Positions 16,782 to 25,340 of a stretch of DNA of 64,000 bases are shown here, one piece after another (position 1 is the stretch's first letter; each line of letters opens with the position of its first letter). The DNA comes from an uncultured Acetatifactor sp. (GTDB lineage Bacteria; Bacillota; Clostridia; Lachnospirales; Lachnospiraceae). The notes beneath the pieces are model-generated. The model searched no databases. It was not told where the DNA came from and saw nothing but the letters and a program-made list of their open reading frames with translations. A program made the position numbers and the translations under genes. The DNA lies in assembly GCA_947625475.1 (NCBI GenBank), contig CANQOL010000014.1, positions 1-64,000 on the forward strand, in the 5' to 3' direction.

Positions 16782-17588
16782 TTACCGCCGCTCCCCGCCC
16801 TTCTGCTTCCTCTGGCGGTGGACCTCATACATCAGCAGGGAGGCAGCCACCGCCGCGTTGAGGGACTCCACCTGACCCTCCATGGGGATCTTCACATAGG
16901 CGTCCGCCAGCCGGGCCGTCTCCCTGCGAAGCCCGCTCCCCTCGTTTCCGATCAGGAAGGCCGTCCCCCCCTGAAAGGAAAAGCTGTCGTAATAGCGCTC
17001 TCCCTCCAGATGCGCCGCGTAGACCCTCACTCCCGCCCGGCGCAGCTCACCGATGGCCTGCCCAAGATCCGGGACACAGAGGAAGGGGACCCGGTAGACA
17101 GAGCCCATGGTGGCCCGGATTACCTTCGGATTAAAGATATCCACTGTGCCCTCCGAGAGAATCACCCCCGTCACTCCGGCCCCCTCCCCGGTGCGGAGGA
17201 TGGTTCCCAGATTGCCGGGATCCTGCAGGTCCTCCAGCACCAGGAACAGCGGATTCTTTTCCTCCAGGAGAGCCTCCAAGGCATACTCCGGCCTGCGCAG
17301 CACAGTCAGGATCCCCTGGGGTGTCTGTGTGTCCGACATGCGGGCAAATACTTCCTCCGACACGGTCTCACAGGGAAGCTCCTGAAGCCTTTCCCTCAGT
17401 TCCGGATCCTCCATCAGCTTTTTCTGCAGGTTTTCCGTCAGATAAACCTCCCTAACCGCCTCCCTGGGCGCCTCCCGGAACATTTTCACGCCCTCCGCCA
17501 GGTAAATCCCGTCCCTGCGGCGCTCTCTGGCCTTGGACTGCCATACTGCAATCCTCCGTATTTTTTGATTCGCGGTGCTGGTGATCAT
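16782..17588 (-). CDS. SpoU/TrmH-family RNA 2'-O-methyltransferase
   Basis: The 268-aa protein has a substrate-binding N-terminal domain (MITSTANQKIRRIAVWQSKA, typical of YsgA/RlmB-like proteins) and the trefoil-knot methyltransferase domain. Motifs 1-3 are LVLEDLQDPGNLGTILRTGE, VIRATMGSVYRVPF and FLIGNEGSGL with SLNAAVAASLLMYEV. It would methylate a ribose in rRNA using SAM. ATG 17588 follows a double GGAGG sequence. The exact nucleotide target cannot be read from sequence. Confidence 0.9.
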   Translation of the reverse strand: MITSTANQKIRRIAVWQSKARERRRDGIYLAEGVKMFREAPREAVREVYLTENLQKKLMEDPELRERLQELPCETVSEEVFARMSDTQTPQGILTVLRRPEYALEALLEEKNPLFLVLEDLQDPGNLGTILRTGEGAGVTGVILSEGTVDIFNPKVIRATMGSVYRVPFLCVPDLGQAIGELRRAGVRVYAAHLEGERYYDSFSFQGGTAFLIGNEGSGLRRETARLADAYVKIPMEGQVESLNAAVAASLLMYEVHRQRKQKGGERR

Positions 17589-17612
17589 CCTCCGCCTCCC
17601 CGCCCGGTATCC

Positions 17613-17661
17613 CACACAAAAAGGCTGTCATGCCCCGCTCTCCGGCGCCGGCACGACAGCC
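17613..17661 (-). terminator. Terminator after pfkA
   Basis: On the minus strand GGCTGTC and GACAGCC form the stem with a long G/C-rich inner part and are followed by TTTTTGTGT. It separates pfkA from the methyltransferase gene. Confidence 0.75.
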
Positions 17662-17680
17662 CCTCAAAAATCCACAGAAC

Positions 17681-18649
17681 TCAAAGGATGCGGGCCACGT
17701 TGTACTGATACTCGTCAATGTTCTTCTGCATGCTCAGGGCTTCTTCAATGTCGTAATCCACGAACTCTCCGTGCCTGTGAGCCACCACCCGGTTCGACTT
17801 GCCCGCCGCCAGGATATCCACTGCGTAGGAGCCCATCATGGAGGCGTAATAGCGGTCCTTACAGGTGGGACTGCCTCCCCGCTGCATGTAGCCCAGGATG
17901 GTCGCCCTCGTCTCGATGCCCGTGGCCGCCTCGATTCTCCTGGCCATGGAGGTGGAATGCCCGATGCCCTCCGCGTTGATAATCAGGTGATGGGTCTTGC
18001 CCTGCTTGCGGTTTGCAATGATATGATTGACAATGGCCTGCTCGTTGAAATCATATTTCTCCGGCAGGAGGATGTCCTCCGCTCCGTTGGCCACGCCGCA
18101 CCAGAGGGCGATATAGCCCGCGTTGCGGCCCATCACCTCGATGATGCTGCAGCGCTCATGGGAGGAAGAGGTGTCCTTCACCTTGTCGATGGCCTCCATG
18201 GCCGTGTTCACCGCCGTGTCAAATCCGATGGTGTAATCGGTACAGGCGATATCCAGGTCGATGGTGCCGGGCAGGCCCACCGTGTTGATCCCCAGGCTGG
18301 CCAGCTTCTGGGCCCCCTGGTAGGAGCCGTCCCCGCCGATGACCACCACCCCGTCGATGCCGTGCCTGCGGCAGATCTCAGCGCCCTTCTGCTGCCCCTC
18401 CGGGGTCATAAACTCCATACACCGGGCCGTGCCCAGGATGGTGCCGCCCCTCTGGATAATGTCGGAGACGTCCTTGCGCTCCATATCTATGATTTCTTCG
18501 TTGAGAAGTCCCAGATATCCCTTCTTGATTCCCTTTACCTTCAGGCCCTTGGCAATGGCCGTGCGTACAACAGCCCGGATCGCCGCGTTCATTCCCGGCG
18601 CGTCCCCTCCGCTGGTCAGCACACCGATGGTCCCCACCTTGCTCTGCAT
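17681..18649 (-). CDS. pfkA: ATP-dependent 6-phosphofructokinase
   Basis: The 322-aa glycolytic enzyme phosphorylates fructose 6-phosphate. Seen are the nucleotide-binding start IGVLTSGGDAPGMNAAIRAV, the GGDGS loop (VVIGGDGSYQGA) of an ATP-type enzyme, the catalytic segment PGTIDLDIACTDYTIGFDTA and VMGRNAGYIA. The Gly after GGD argues for ATP rather than pyrophosphate as donor. AGGAGG lies seven bases upstream of the ATG. dnaE lies immediately upstream with a 49-base gap. Confidence 0.96.
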   Translation of the reverse strand: MQSKVGTIGVLTSGGDAPGMNAAIRAVVRTAIAKGLKVKGIKKGYLGLLNEEIIDMERKDVSDIIQRGGTILGTARCMEFMTPEGQQKGAEICRRHGIDGVVVIGGDGSYQGAQKLASLGINTVGLPGTIDLDIACTDYTIGFDTAVNTAMEAIDKVKDTSSSHERCSIIEVMGRNAGYIALWCGVANGAEDILLPEKYDFNEQAIVNHIIANRKQGKTHHLIINAEGIGHSTSMARRIEAATGIETRATILGYMQRGGSPTCKDRYYASMMGSYAVDILAAGKSNRVVAHRHGEFVDYDIEEALSMQKNIDEYQYNVARIL

Positions 18650-18698
18650 GTCGCCACCTCCTTGCTGTCTCCTATTTTAATCTATTTGAGGCAGGTTT

Positions 18699-21600
18699 TC
18701 AATACCGAGTTATGCGATACCTGACGTTTTCTGCCCCAAAGAGAGCGCTGAGCTTCTCCTTCAGGGCCCGGTCAGCGTTCACCCTGCGGTCCAGCACCTT
18801 GTAGTTTTTAGTGCTGCGCAGGTAGATCACCACCCGGTCCTCCCCCGGGAGATCCCCGATGGCCTCCAAAAGTTCTTCTTCCCTGCGCCGGTAGTCCTCC
18901 AGAGTGTCAAACTGCAGCCACACCCCCTGGGGCAGGCCGGGGGGCCGCTGCCCGGCTTCTCCGCCTTCCGGGGCGGGGGCCTGCTGCCCGCTCTGGCTGC
19001 GGGATCCCTGCCCGCTCCCGGCTTCTCCGTCTCCTGAAGCAAGAGCCTGCCCGGCCCGGCTGCGGGGCTCCTGATGTCCGCCTCCGTATGCCCGGCGGCC
19101 TCCGAAGCCGGAAACCCCTCCCCGGCCGGGGAAAAGGGGCCCGGGCCCCTGGGCCTCCCGGAAGCCGGCAATCTGGGAGCAGATCAGCTTGGCGTCCTTT
19201 TCCTCCTCCACAGACACCCGCCCCTTCACAAAGATCTTGGCGTCCTCCGTCAGCAGCTGGGCGTACTTCTCGTAGTCCTTGGGGAATACCACCACCTCCA
19301 CGCTGCCCACCAGATCCTCCACGGTCAGAAAGGCCATAATCTTGTCGTTCTTGGTATATTTGACGGTCTTCTCCGAGATCATGCCCCCGATCACCGCCGT
19401 CTCCTGGTCCTCCACCAGGGTCCTGCCGGTCTCCTCATCCAGGGAAAAATCGTTGGTGGTCCGGGTGATATGCCTCTCCAGCAGCTCCTGATACTCCTCC
19501 AGAGGATGGCCGCTCACATAGACCCCCAGCACCTCCTTCTCGAAGGCCAGCAGCATCTCCCTGTCGTACTCCCCCACCTGAGGCATCTTAATGTCAAACT
19601 CATCCCGTTCCTCTCCCGAGGCCACGTCAAAGAGGCTCAGCTGCCCTGCCAGGTGGTTCTTTTTGTCCCGGGTGATATTGTCCAAAATCTGGGCATAGAC
19701 GCTCATGCACTGCTTCCGGGTGCTGCCCAGACTGTCCAGGGCCCCTGCCTTGATGAAATTCTCGATGGCCCTCTTGTTGATCTCCCCCGACGCCATGCGG
19801 GTGATGAAATCCTTCAGGTTCACAAAGGGGCCTCTCTCCCGCCTTTCCTCCACGATCCCCTGGATCACCGGCCGTCCCACGTTCTTGATGGCCGTCAGGG
19901 CATAGCGGATGGCGCCGCCGGCAGGATAAAAGCCGCTTTCCCCCTCGTTGATGTCCGGGGGAAGCATCCGGATCCCCATATTCCGGCAGGTGAGGATATA
20001 CTCCGACACCTTCTTGGGATTGTCGATGACGGAGGTCAGAAGAGCCGCCATAAACTCCACCGGATAGTAGTATTTCAGATAAGCGGTCTGGTAGGCCACC
20101 ACCGCGTAGCAGGCCGCGTGGGATTTGTTGAAGGCGTACTTGGCAAAATCCATCATATCGTCATAGATCTGCCCGGCCACCTTCTCGTCAATGCCCTGGG
20201 CCAGGCACCCCGGCACCCCCTCCGCCTCGTTGCCGTAGATAAAGTTGGCCCGCTCCTTCTCCATGACCGCCTGCTTTTTCTTGCTCATGGCACGGCGCAC
20301 CAGATCGCTCCGGCCCAGGGTATAGCCGCCCAGATCCCGCACGATCTGCATCACCTGCTCCTGATACACAATACAGCCGTAGGTGGGCTCCAGAATGTGC
20401 TCCAGCTGAGGGCAGGCGTAGACCACCGTGCCCTGATTGCTCTTGCCCCTGATATATTTGGGGATAAAGTCCATGGGGCCGGGCCGGTACAGGGAGATGC
20501 CGGCAATCACATCCTCCAGGCTCTGAGGGCGCAGCTCCTTCATAAAGTTCTTCATCCCCCCGCTCTCCAGCTGGAAGATGCCCTCCGTGTGTCCCGTGCC
20601 GATGTAGGCAAACACCGCCCCGTCGTCGTAATCCAGGTGCTCCATATCCAGGCGGGTTCCCGTATTTTTCTCCACGAAATCCACCGCATTTTTGATCACT
20701 GTCAGGGTCCGCAGGCCCAGGAAATCCATTTTTAAAAGGCCCAGTTCCTCCAGGGTGGTCATGGTAAACTGGGTGGTGATGGAGCCGTCGCTTCCCCGGG
20801 AGAGGGGCACGAACTCGTCCACCGCCCGGGGGCAGATCAGCACCCCCGCCGCGTGCATGGAGGTATGTCTGGGCAGACCCTCCAGCCGCCTGCACATATC
20901 GATGAGCTTTTTCACCTGCTCGTCCTGCTCATAGAGCTTTCGCAGCTCCGGATTTTTCTCCAGGGCCTGATCCAGGGTGATTTTCAGATCCCCGGGCACC
21001 ATCTTGGCGATGGAGTCCACAAAGGCGTAGGGCAGGTCCATCACCCGGCCCACATCCCGGATCACCCCCTTGGCCATCAGAGTACCGAAGGTGACGATCT
21101 GGGCCACCTTCTCGGAGCCGTATTTCCGGTTCACATAGTCGATGACCTCCTGGCGTCTCTCAAAGCAGAAGTCGATATCGATATCCGGCATGGAGACACG
21201 CTCGGGATTTAGAAAGCGCTCAAAGAGCAGGTTGTAGCGGATGGGGTCGATATTGGTGATTTTCAGACAGTAGGAGACAATGCTTCCCGCCGCCGAACCT
21301 CTGCCGGGCCCCACAGGGATCCCCTGGGTCCTGGCGTAGTTGATGAAATCCCAGACGATCAGGAAGTAATCCACATACCCCATGGTGCGGATCACGTTCA
21401 GCTCATAGTCCAGCCTCTGGGCCAGGGTCATGCCTGTGTTCCCCGCCGGGGCGTTCCCGTCCCCGTAGCGCTCCGCCAGTCCCTCCCGGCACAGGGCGTT
21501 TAAGTAGGTCCAGGAGTCAAAGCCCTCCGGCACCTCGTAGTGGGGCAGCTTGGTGACCCCGAACTCGATCTCCACCTGGCACCGGTCCGCGATCCGCTGG

Positions 21601-22394
21601 GTGTTCTCCACCGCCTCCCAGGCGTAGGGGAACAGCCCCTTCATCTCCTCCTCGCTGCGCACATAGTACTGGCCCGCCTCGTAGCGCATCCTGTTTTCGT
21701 CCGAGAGCTTTTTGCCGGTCTGGAGACACAGCAGGATATCGTGGGCCTCCGTGTCCTGGGCATAGGTGTAGTGCACATCGTTGGTGGCTGCCAGAGGGAT
21801 ATCCAGCTCCCGGCTCATCTTGAGCAGCTCCATGTTCACCATGCGCTGCTCCGGGATCCCGTGATCCTGCAGCTCCAGGAAATAATTGCCCTTTCCGAAG
21901 CACGCCTCATAGCGCCTTGCGCACTCTCTGGCTTCCTCCTTCAGGCCCTTTAAAATATACCGGGGCACCTCCCCCGCCAGACAGGCGGACAGGGCGATCA
22001 GGCCCTTATGGTATTCCTCCAGGACCTCCATATCCACTCTGGGCTTATAATAATAGCCCTCCGTAAAGCCCTTGCTGACGATCTTCATCAGGTTAGCGTA
22101 GCCCAGATTGTTCTCCGCCAGCAGCACCAGATGGTGGTATCTGTCCTCCCCGCCGCCGGGCTCCTTGTCAAAGCGGGAGCCGGGAGCCACATAGATCTCA
22201 CAGCCCAGGATGGGCTTGATCCCCGCCTCTCTGGCAGCCCGGTAAAAATCGATCACCCCGTACATCACCCCGTGGTCCGTGATGGCCGCGCTGTCCATGC
22301 CCAGCTCCTTCACCCGCTTCACATATTCCTTTATCTTGTTGGAACCGTCCAGCAGAGAATACTCTGTGTGGACGTGCAGATGTGCAAACGCCAT
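18699..22394 (-). CDS. dnaE: DNA polymerase III alpha subunit, DnaE type
   Basis: The 1231-aa replicative polymerase starts with the PHP domain (HLHVHTEYSLLDGSNKI). The polymerase core follows, with PGRGSAAGSIVSYCL and the catalytic aspartates in MPDIDIDFCFERR. Next come the helix-hairpin-helix region, an OB fold (VIGGMISEKTVKYTKNDK) and a C-terminal domain. It has no 3'-5' exonuclease insertion, so it is DnaE and not PolC. Between the OB fold and the last 75 residues lies an unusual ~77-residue Gly/Gln/Ser/Pro-rich linker encoded by 18927-19157. ATG 22394 follows GGGGG by six bases. metK lies upstream with a 44-base gap. Confidence 0.96.
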   Translation of the reverse strand: MAFAHLHVHTEYSLLDGSNKIKEYVKRVKELGMDSAAITDHGVMYGVIDFYRAAREAGIKPILGCEIYVAPGSRFDKEPGGGEDRYHHLVLLAENNLGYANLMKIVSKGFTEGYYYKPRVDMEVLEEYHKGLIALSACLAGEVPRYILKGLKEEARECARRYEACFGKGNYFLELQDHGIPEQRMVNMELLKMSRELDIPLAATNDVHYTYAQDTEAHDILLCLQTGKKLSDENRMRYEAGQYYVRSEEEMKGLFPYAWEAVENTQRIADRCQVEIEFGVTKLPHYEVPEGFDSWTYLNALCREGLAERYGDGNAPAGNTGMTLAQRLDYELNVIRTMGYVDYFLIVWDFINYARTQGIPVGPGRGSAAGSIVSYCLKITNIDPIRYNLLFERFLNPERVSMPDIDIDFCFERRQEVIDYVNRKYGSEKVAQIVTFGTLMAKGVIRDVGRVMDLPYAFVDSIAKMVPGDLKITLDQALEKNPELRKLYEQDEQVKKLIDMCRRLEGLPRHTSMHAAGVLICPRAVDEFVPLSRGSDGSITTQFTMTTLEELGLLKMDFLGLRTLTVIKNAVDFVEKNTGTRLDMEHLDYDDGAVFAYIGTGHTEGIFQLESGGMKNFMKELRPQSLEDVIAGISLYRPGPMDFIPKYIRGKSNQGTVVYACPQLEHILEPTYGCIVYQEQVMQIVRDLGGYTLGRSDLVRRAMSKKKQAVMEKERANFIYGNEAEGVPGCLAQGIDEKVAGQIYDDMMDFAKYAFNKSHAACYAVVAYQTAYLKYYYPVEFMAALLTSVIDNPKKVSEYILTCRNMGIRMLPPDINEGESGFYPAGGAIRYALTAIKNVGRPVIQGIVEERRERGPFVNLKDFITRMASGEINKRAIENFIKAGALDSLGSTRKQCMSVYAQILDNITRDKKNHLAGQLSLFDVASGEERDEFDIKMPQVGEYDREMLLAFEKEVLGVYVSGHPLEEYQELLERHITRTTNDFSLDEETGRTLVEDQETAVIGGMISEKTVKYTKNDKIMAFLTVEDLVGSVEVVVFPKDYEKYAQLLTEDAKIFVKGRVSVEEEKDAKLICSQIAGFREAQGPGPLFPGRGGVSGFGGRRAYGGGHQEPRSRAGQALASGDGEAGSGQGSRSQSGQQAPAPEGGEAGQRPPGLPQGVWLQFDTLEDYRRREEELLEAIGDLPGEDRVVIYLRSTKNYKVLDRRVNADRALKEKLSALFGAENVRYRITRY

Positions 22395-22438
22395 AGCTTA
22401 CCCCCTGCCCTCCCTGCCCGCAGATCCCGCCCCGGCCG

Positions 22439-23635
22439 TCACTGCAGGTATTTTTTTAACAGCTCCGCCTTGTCCAGCCTCTCCCAGGGCAGATCCAGAT
22501 CGTCCCGGCCAAAGTGCCCGTAGGCCGCCGTCTGCCGGTAGATGGGCCTGCGCAGATCCAGCATCCGGATAATCCCCGCCGGGCGCAGGTCAAAGTTCTC
22601 CCGGATGATCTCCACCAGTCTGCTCTCAGGGAGCCTGCCCGTGCCGAAGGTGTTCACCGTCACCGAGGTGGGCCTGGCCACGCCGATGGCGTAGGAAAGC
22701 TGGATTTCGCATCTGTCCGCCAGCCCTGCCGCCACAATGTTCTTGGCCGCATACCGGGCCGCGTAGGCCGCGCTCCGGTCCACCTTGGTGCAGTCCTTGC
22801 CGGAGAAGGCGCCGCCCCCGTGCCTGGCAAAGCCGCCGTAGGTGTCCACAATGATCTTGCGCCCCGTCAGGCCGCTGTCCCCGCTGGGCCCGCCGATCAC
22901 AAAGCGCCCGGTGGGATTGACAAAGAATTTGGTGTCCTCATCCACCATATCCGCCGGAAGGATGGGGTCAAACACATACCTTTTGATATCCCGGTGAATC
23001 TGCTCCTGAGTCACCTTCTCATCGTGCTGGGTGGAGAGCACTACCGCCTCCAGCCTAAAGGGCCGGCCGTCCTCCCCGTACTCCACGGTCACCTGGGCCT
23101 TCCCGTCGGGCCGCAGATAGGGCAGAGTGCCGTCCTTTCGCACCTCAGCCAGCCTTCTGGTGAGCCTGTGGGCCAGAGAGATGGGGTAGGGCATATACTC
23201 CGGCGTCTCATCGGCGGCATAGCCGAACATCATGCCCTGATCCCCGGCGCCGATGGCCTCCAGCTCCTGATCGCTCATCTGATTTTCCCTGGCCTCCAGG
23301 GCCCGGTCCACTCCCATGGCAATATCGGGGGACTGCTTGTCCAGGGCCACCATCACGGCGCAGGTGTTCCCGTCAAAGCCCTTCTCGGATGAGTCGTAGC
23401 CGATCTCCGTCACCGTCCTTCTCACGATGGCGTTGATATCCACATTTGCCTTGGTGGTGATCTCCCCCATCACCAGCACAAAGCCGGTGTTGGTGCAGGT
23501 CTCGCAGGCCACCCGGCTCCCCGGATCCTGCTCCAAAACGGCGTCCAGCACCGCGTCGGAAACCGCGTCGCAGAGCTTGTCCGGATGTCCCTCCGTCACA
23601 GACTCCGAGGTAAACAGATACGTTCCTTTTCTCAT
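22439..23635 (-). CDS. metK: S-adenosylmethionine synthetase
   Basis: The 398-aa enzyme makes SAM from methionine and ATP. The motifs are [16 protein letters not shown] at the start, [12 protein letters not shown] in the centre and [19 protein letters not shown] (phosphate loop). ATG 23635 has AAGGAG eight bases upstream; the frame extends upstream into the riboswitch terminator and that part is not coding. A SAM-I riboswitch with its own terminator precedes it, so expression should fall when SAM is plentiful. Confidence 0.97.
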   Translation of the reverse strand: MRKGTYLFTSESVTEGHPDKLCDAVSDAVLDAVLEQDPGSRVACETCTNTGFVLVMGEITTKANVDINAIVRRTVTEIGYDSSEKGFDGNTCAVMVALDKQSPDIAMGVDRALEARENQMSDQELEAIGAGDQGMMFGYAADETPEYMPYPISLAHRLTRRLAEVRKDGTLPYLRPDGKAQVTVEYGEDGRPFRLEAVVLSTQHDEKVTQEQIHRDIKRYVFDPILPADMVDEDTKFFVNPTGRFVIGGPSGDSGLTGRKIIVDTYGGFARHGGGAFSGKDCTKVDRSAAYAARYAAKNIVAAGLADRCEIQLSYAIGVARPTSVTVNTFGTGRLPESRLVEIIRENFDLRPAGIIRMLDLRRPIYRQTAAYGHFGRDDLDLPWERLDKAELLKKYLQ

Positions 23636-23655
23636 ATGCACATCTCCTTTTGGAT

Positions 23656-23683
23656 ACAAAAAGATCCGCTGCAACAGCGGATC
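23656..23683 (-). terminator. Riboswitch-controlled terminator of metK
   Basis: A perfect 9-bp stem, GATCCGCTG/CAGCGGATC with a three-base loop, is followed by TTTTTG on the minus strand. It lies between the SAM-I aptamer and the metK ribosome site and is the expression platform. Confidence 0.85.
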
Positions 23684-23704
23684 CACATCTCACGGTACGC
23701 AGAT

Positions 23705-23807
23705 CCTCTTATTGTTCAAGTTTGACTCGCTCAGGTTGGCACCTTCCTCGCAGGGGGTTGCCGTGGCTTCACAGATCCTATGTATCTCCACCACTCTGAA
23801 TAAGAGA
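23705..23807 (-). ncRNA. SAM-I (S-box) riboswitch upstream of metK
   Basis: The P1 stem CTCTTATT/AATAAGAG closes the element. Inside are the conserved AGAGTGGTGGAG, the GTGAAGCCACGGCAACC core, and GGTGCCAACC of the S-box consensus in the right order and spacing. It is followed by the intrinsic terminator at 23656-23683. When SAM binds, the aptamer holds the antiterminator strand and metK transcription stops early. Confidence 0.92.
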
Positions 23808-23842
23808 AATCCTATTAAGTTGTCCTGCACTGCCCACTCACT

Positions 23843-23871
23843 ACCTTACACTGTCCGGGGCCGCTTGTCAA
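23843..23871 (-). promoter_or_regulatory. Possible promoter for the riboswitch-metK transcript
   Basis: TTGACA at 23866-23871 is followed 17 bases later by TAAGGT, a weak -10. The -35 box overlaps the last codons of murA. The position fits a start about 30 bases before the aptamer. Confidence 0.4.
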
Positions 23872-25160
23872 CCGACTTTCAGCTTAAATTTCTGAAGCTC
23901 CCTCTCCGAAGAGACCTTCTCGATCTGGGCCCCCAGCGCCCGGAGCTTTAAATGGAAATCCTCGTAGCCTCTTTCAATATAGTGGATGTTGTCCACCACG
24001 GTAATCCCCTCCGCCGCCAGGCCCGCGATCACCAGGGCGGATCCCGCCCGCAGATCCGGGGCGTACAGCGTGGCCCCCGTATATTTTTCCACCCCGTCGA
24101 TGATGGCGGTGGTGCCCTCCACCTTGATGTCCGCCCCCATCCGGATCAGTTCCTCCACATACTTGAAGCGGTTCTCAAAGATGGTTTCCGTCACAATGCT
24201 GGTCCCGGAGGAAAGTCCCAGGGCAACCGTGATCTGAGGCTGCATGTCCGTGGGAAAGCCCGGGTAGGGCAGGGTCTTCACGTGGGTGTGGCGCAGGGGC
24301 TTGGAGCACACCACCCGCATGGCGTCGTCGGTCTCCTCGATCTCGCAGCCGATCTCCAGCAGCTTGGCGCTGATGGACTCCAGATGCTTGGGAATCACAT
24401 TCTTTACCGTCACATCCCCCTTGGTCACCGCGGCGGCAAACATAAAGGTGCCCGCCTCGATCTGGTCGGGGATGATGGTGTACTCGGAGCCGTGGAGCTT
24501 AGAAACCCCCTTGATGCGGATCACATCCGTACCGGCCCCCTTGATGTTGGCCCCCATACTGTTCAGGAAGTTGGCCAGATCCACCACATGGGGCTCCTTG
24601 GCGGAATTCTCGATGATCGTCTGGCCCTCCGCCAAAGTGGCGGCCATCATCACATTGATGGTAGCTCCCACGCTGACACAGTCCATATAGATATGGCTCC
24701 CCACCAGGCGCTCCGCCCTGGTCTTGATCAGGCCGTGCTCAATGCGCACCTCCGCACCCAGGGCCCGAAATCCCTTGATGTGCTGATCGATCGCCCGGCT
24801 TCCGATATCGCATCCTCCCGGCAGCGCCACCTGAGCCTGCCTGTATTTCCCCAGCAGCGCCCCCAGCAGATAGTAGGAGGCCCGGATCATTTTAATATTG
24901 TCATCCTCCACCACCAGGCTGTGCACCTGGGAGGCGTTCAGCGTCACGCTGTGCCTGTCTATCCGCTTCTCCAGAACTCCGATGCCCCGCATGGCCTCCA
25001 GCAGCACATTGGTGTCCCGCACGTCAGGCATATTTTCTATATGAACGGTCTCGTCCGTCATAAGAGAAGCAGCAAGAATAGGAAGCGCAGCATTCTTAGC
25101 GCCCCCTATCTCCACTTCTCCCACCAAAGGACTGCCGCCCCTGATCGCATATTGCTCCAT
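23868..25160 (-). CDS. murA: UDP-GlcNAc 1-carboxyvinyltransferase (MurA)
   Basis: The 430-aa enzyme transfers enolpyruvate from PEP to UDP-GlcNAc, the first committed step of peptidoglycan synthesis. The start is EVEIGGAKNAALPILAASLM. The catalytic Cys is in LPGGCDIGSRAIDQHI, so it should be sensitive to fosfomycin-type inhibitors by family knowledge. The PGFPTDMQPQ region and C-terminal repeats of the inside-out barrel are complete. ATG 25160 follows GAGG. The promoter at 25283-25310 gives a ~115-base leader. Confidence 0.96.
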   Translation of the reverse strand: MEQYAIRGGSPLVGEVEIGGAKNAALPILAASLMTDETVHIENMPDVRDTNVLLEAMRGIGVLEKRIDRHSVTLNASQVHSLVVEDDNIKMIRASYYLLGALLGKYRQAQVALPGGCDIGSRAIDQHIKGFRALGAEVRIEHGLIKTRAERLVGSHIYMDCVSVGATINVMMAATLAEGQTIIENSAKEPHVVDLANFLNSMGANIKGAGTDVIRIKGVSKLHGSEYTIIPDQIEAGTFMFAAAVTKGDVTVKNVIPKHLESISAKLLEIGCEIEETDDAMRVVCSKPLRHTHVKTLPYPGFPTDMQPQITVALGLSSGTSIVTETIFENRFKYVEELIRMGADIKVEGTTAIIDGVEKYTGATLYAPDLRAGSALVIAGLAAEGITVVDNIHYIERGYEDFHLKLRALGAQIEKVSSERELQKFKLKVG

Positions 25161-25282
25161 CCAGCTTTACCTCTTATCTATGACTCCAGAAACATACCCG
25201 CGGCAGTCTCTGTCCTGTCTTAATTCCTACATATATATCATAACCATTCCGGCTATGGAACATTTCTTTCTTATCTCTGCTT

Positions 25283-25310
25283 AGTATAACACATATTTCC
25301 ATTTTGTAAA
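25283..25310 (-). promoter_or_regulatory. Sigma-A promoter for murA
   Basis: TTTACA, a 16-base spacer and TATACT are read on the minus strand, each box matching consensus in five of six positions. Confidence 0.55.
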
Positions 25311-25340
25311 ACAGAACGTTTGTTTGACCGGCAAAAGCGC

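Noticed and set aside
19074-20735. 553-codon open frame antisense to dnaE, and similar long antisense frames at 9553-10479, 23952-25223, 29617-30894 and 45441-46745
   Set aside because: High GC of the sense gene keeps the opposite strand free of stops. The frames lack ribosome sites and family motifs, and the sense genes are certain.
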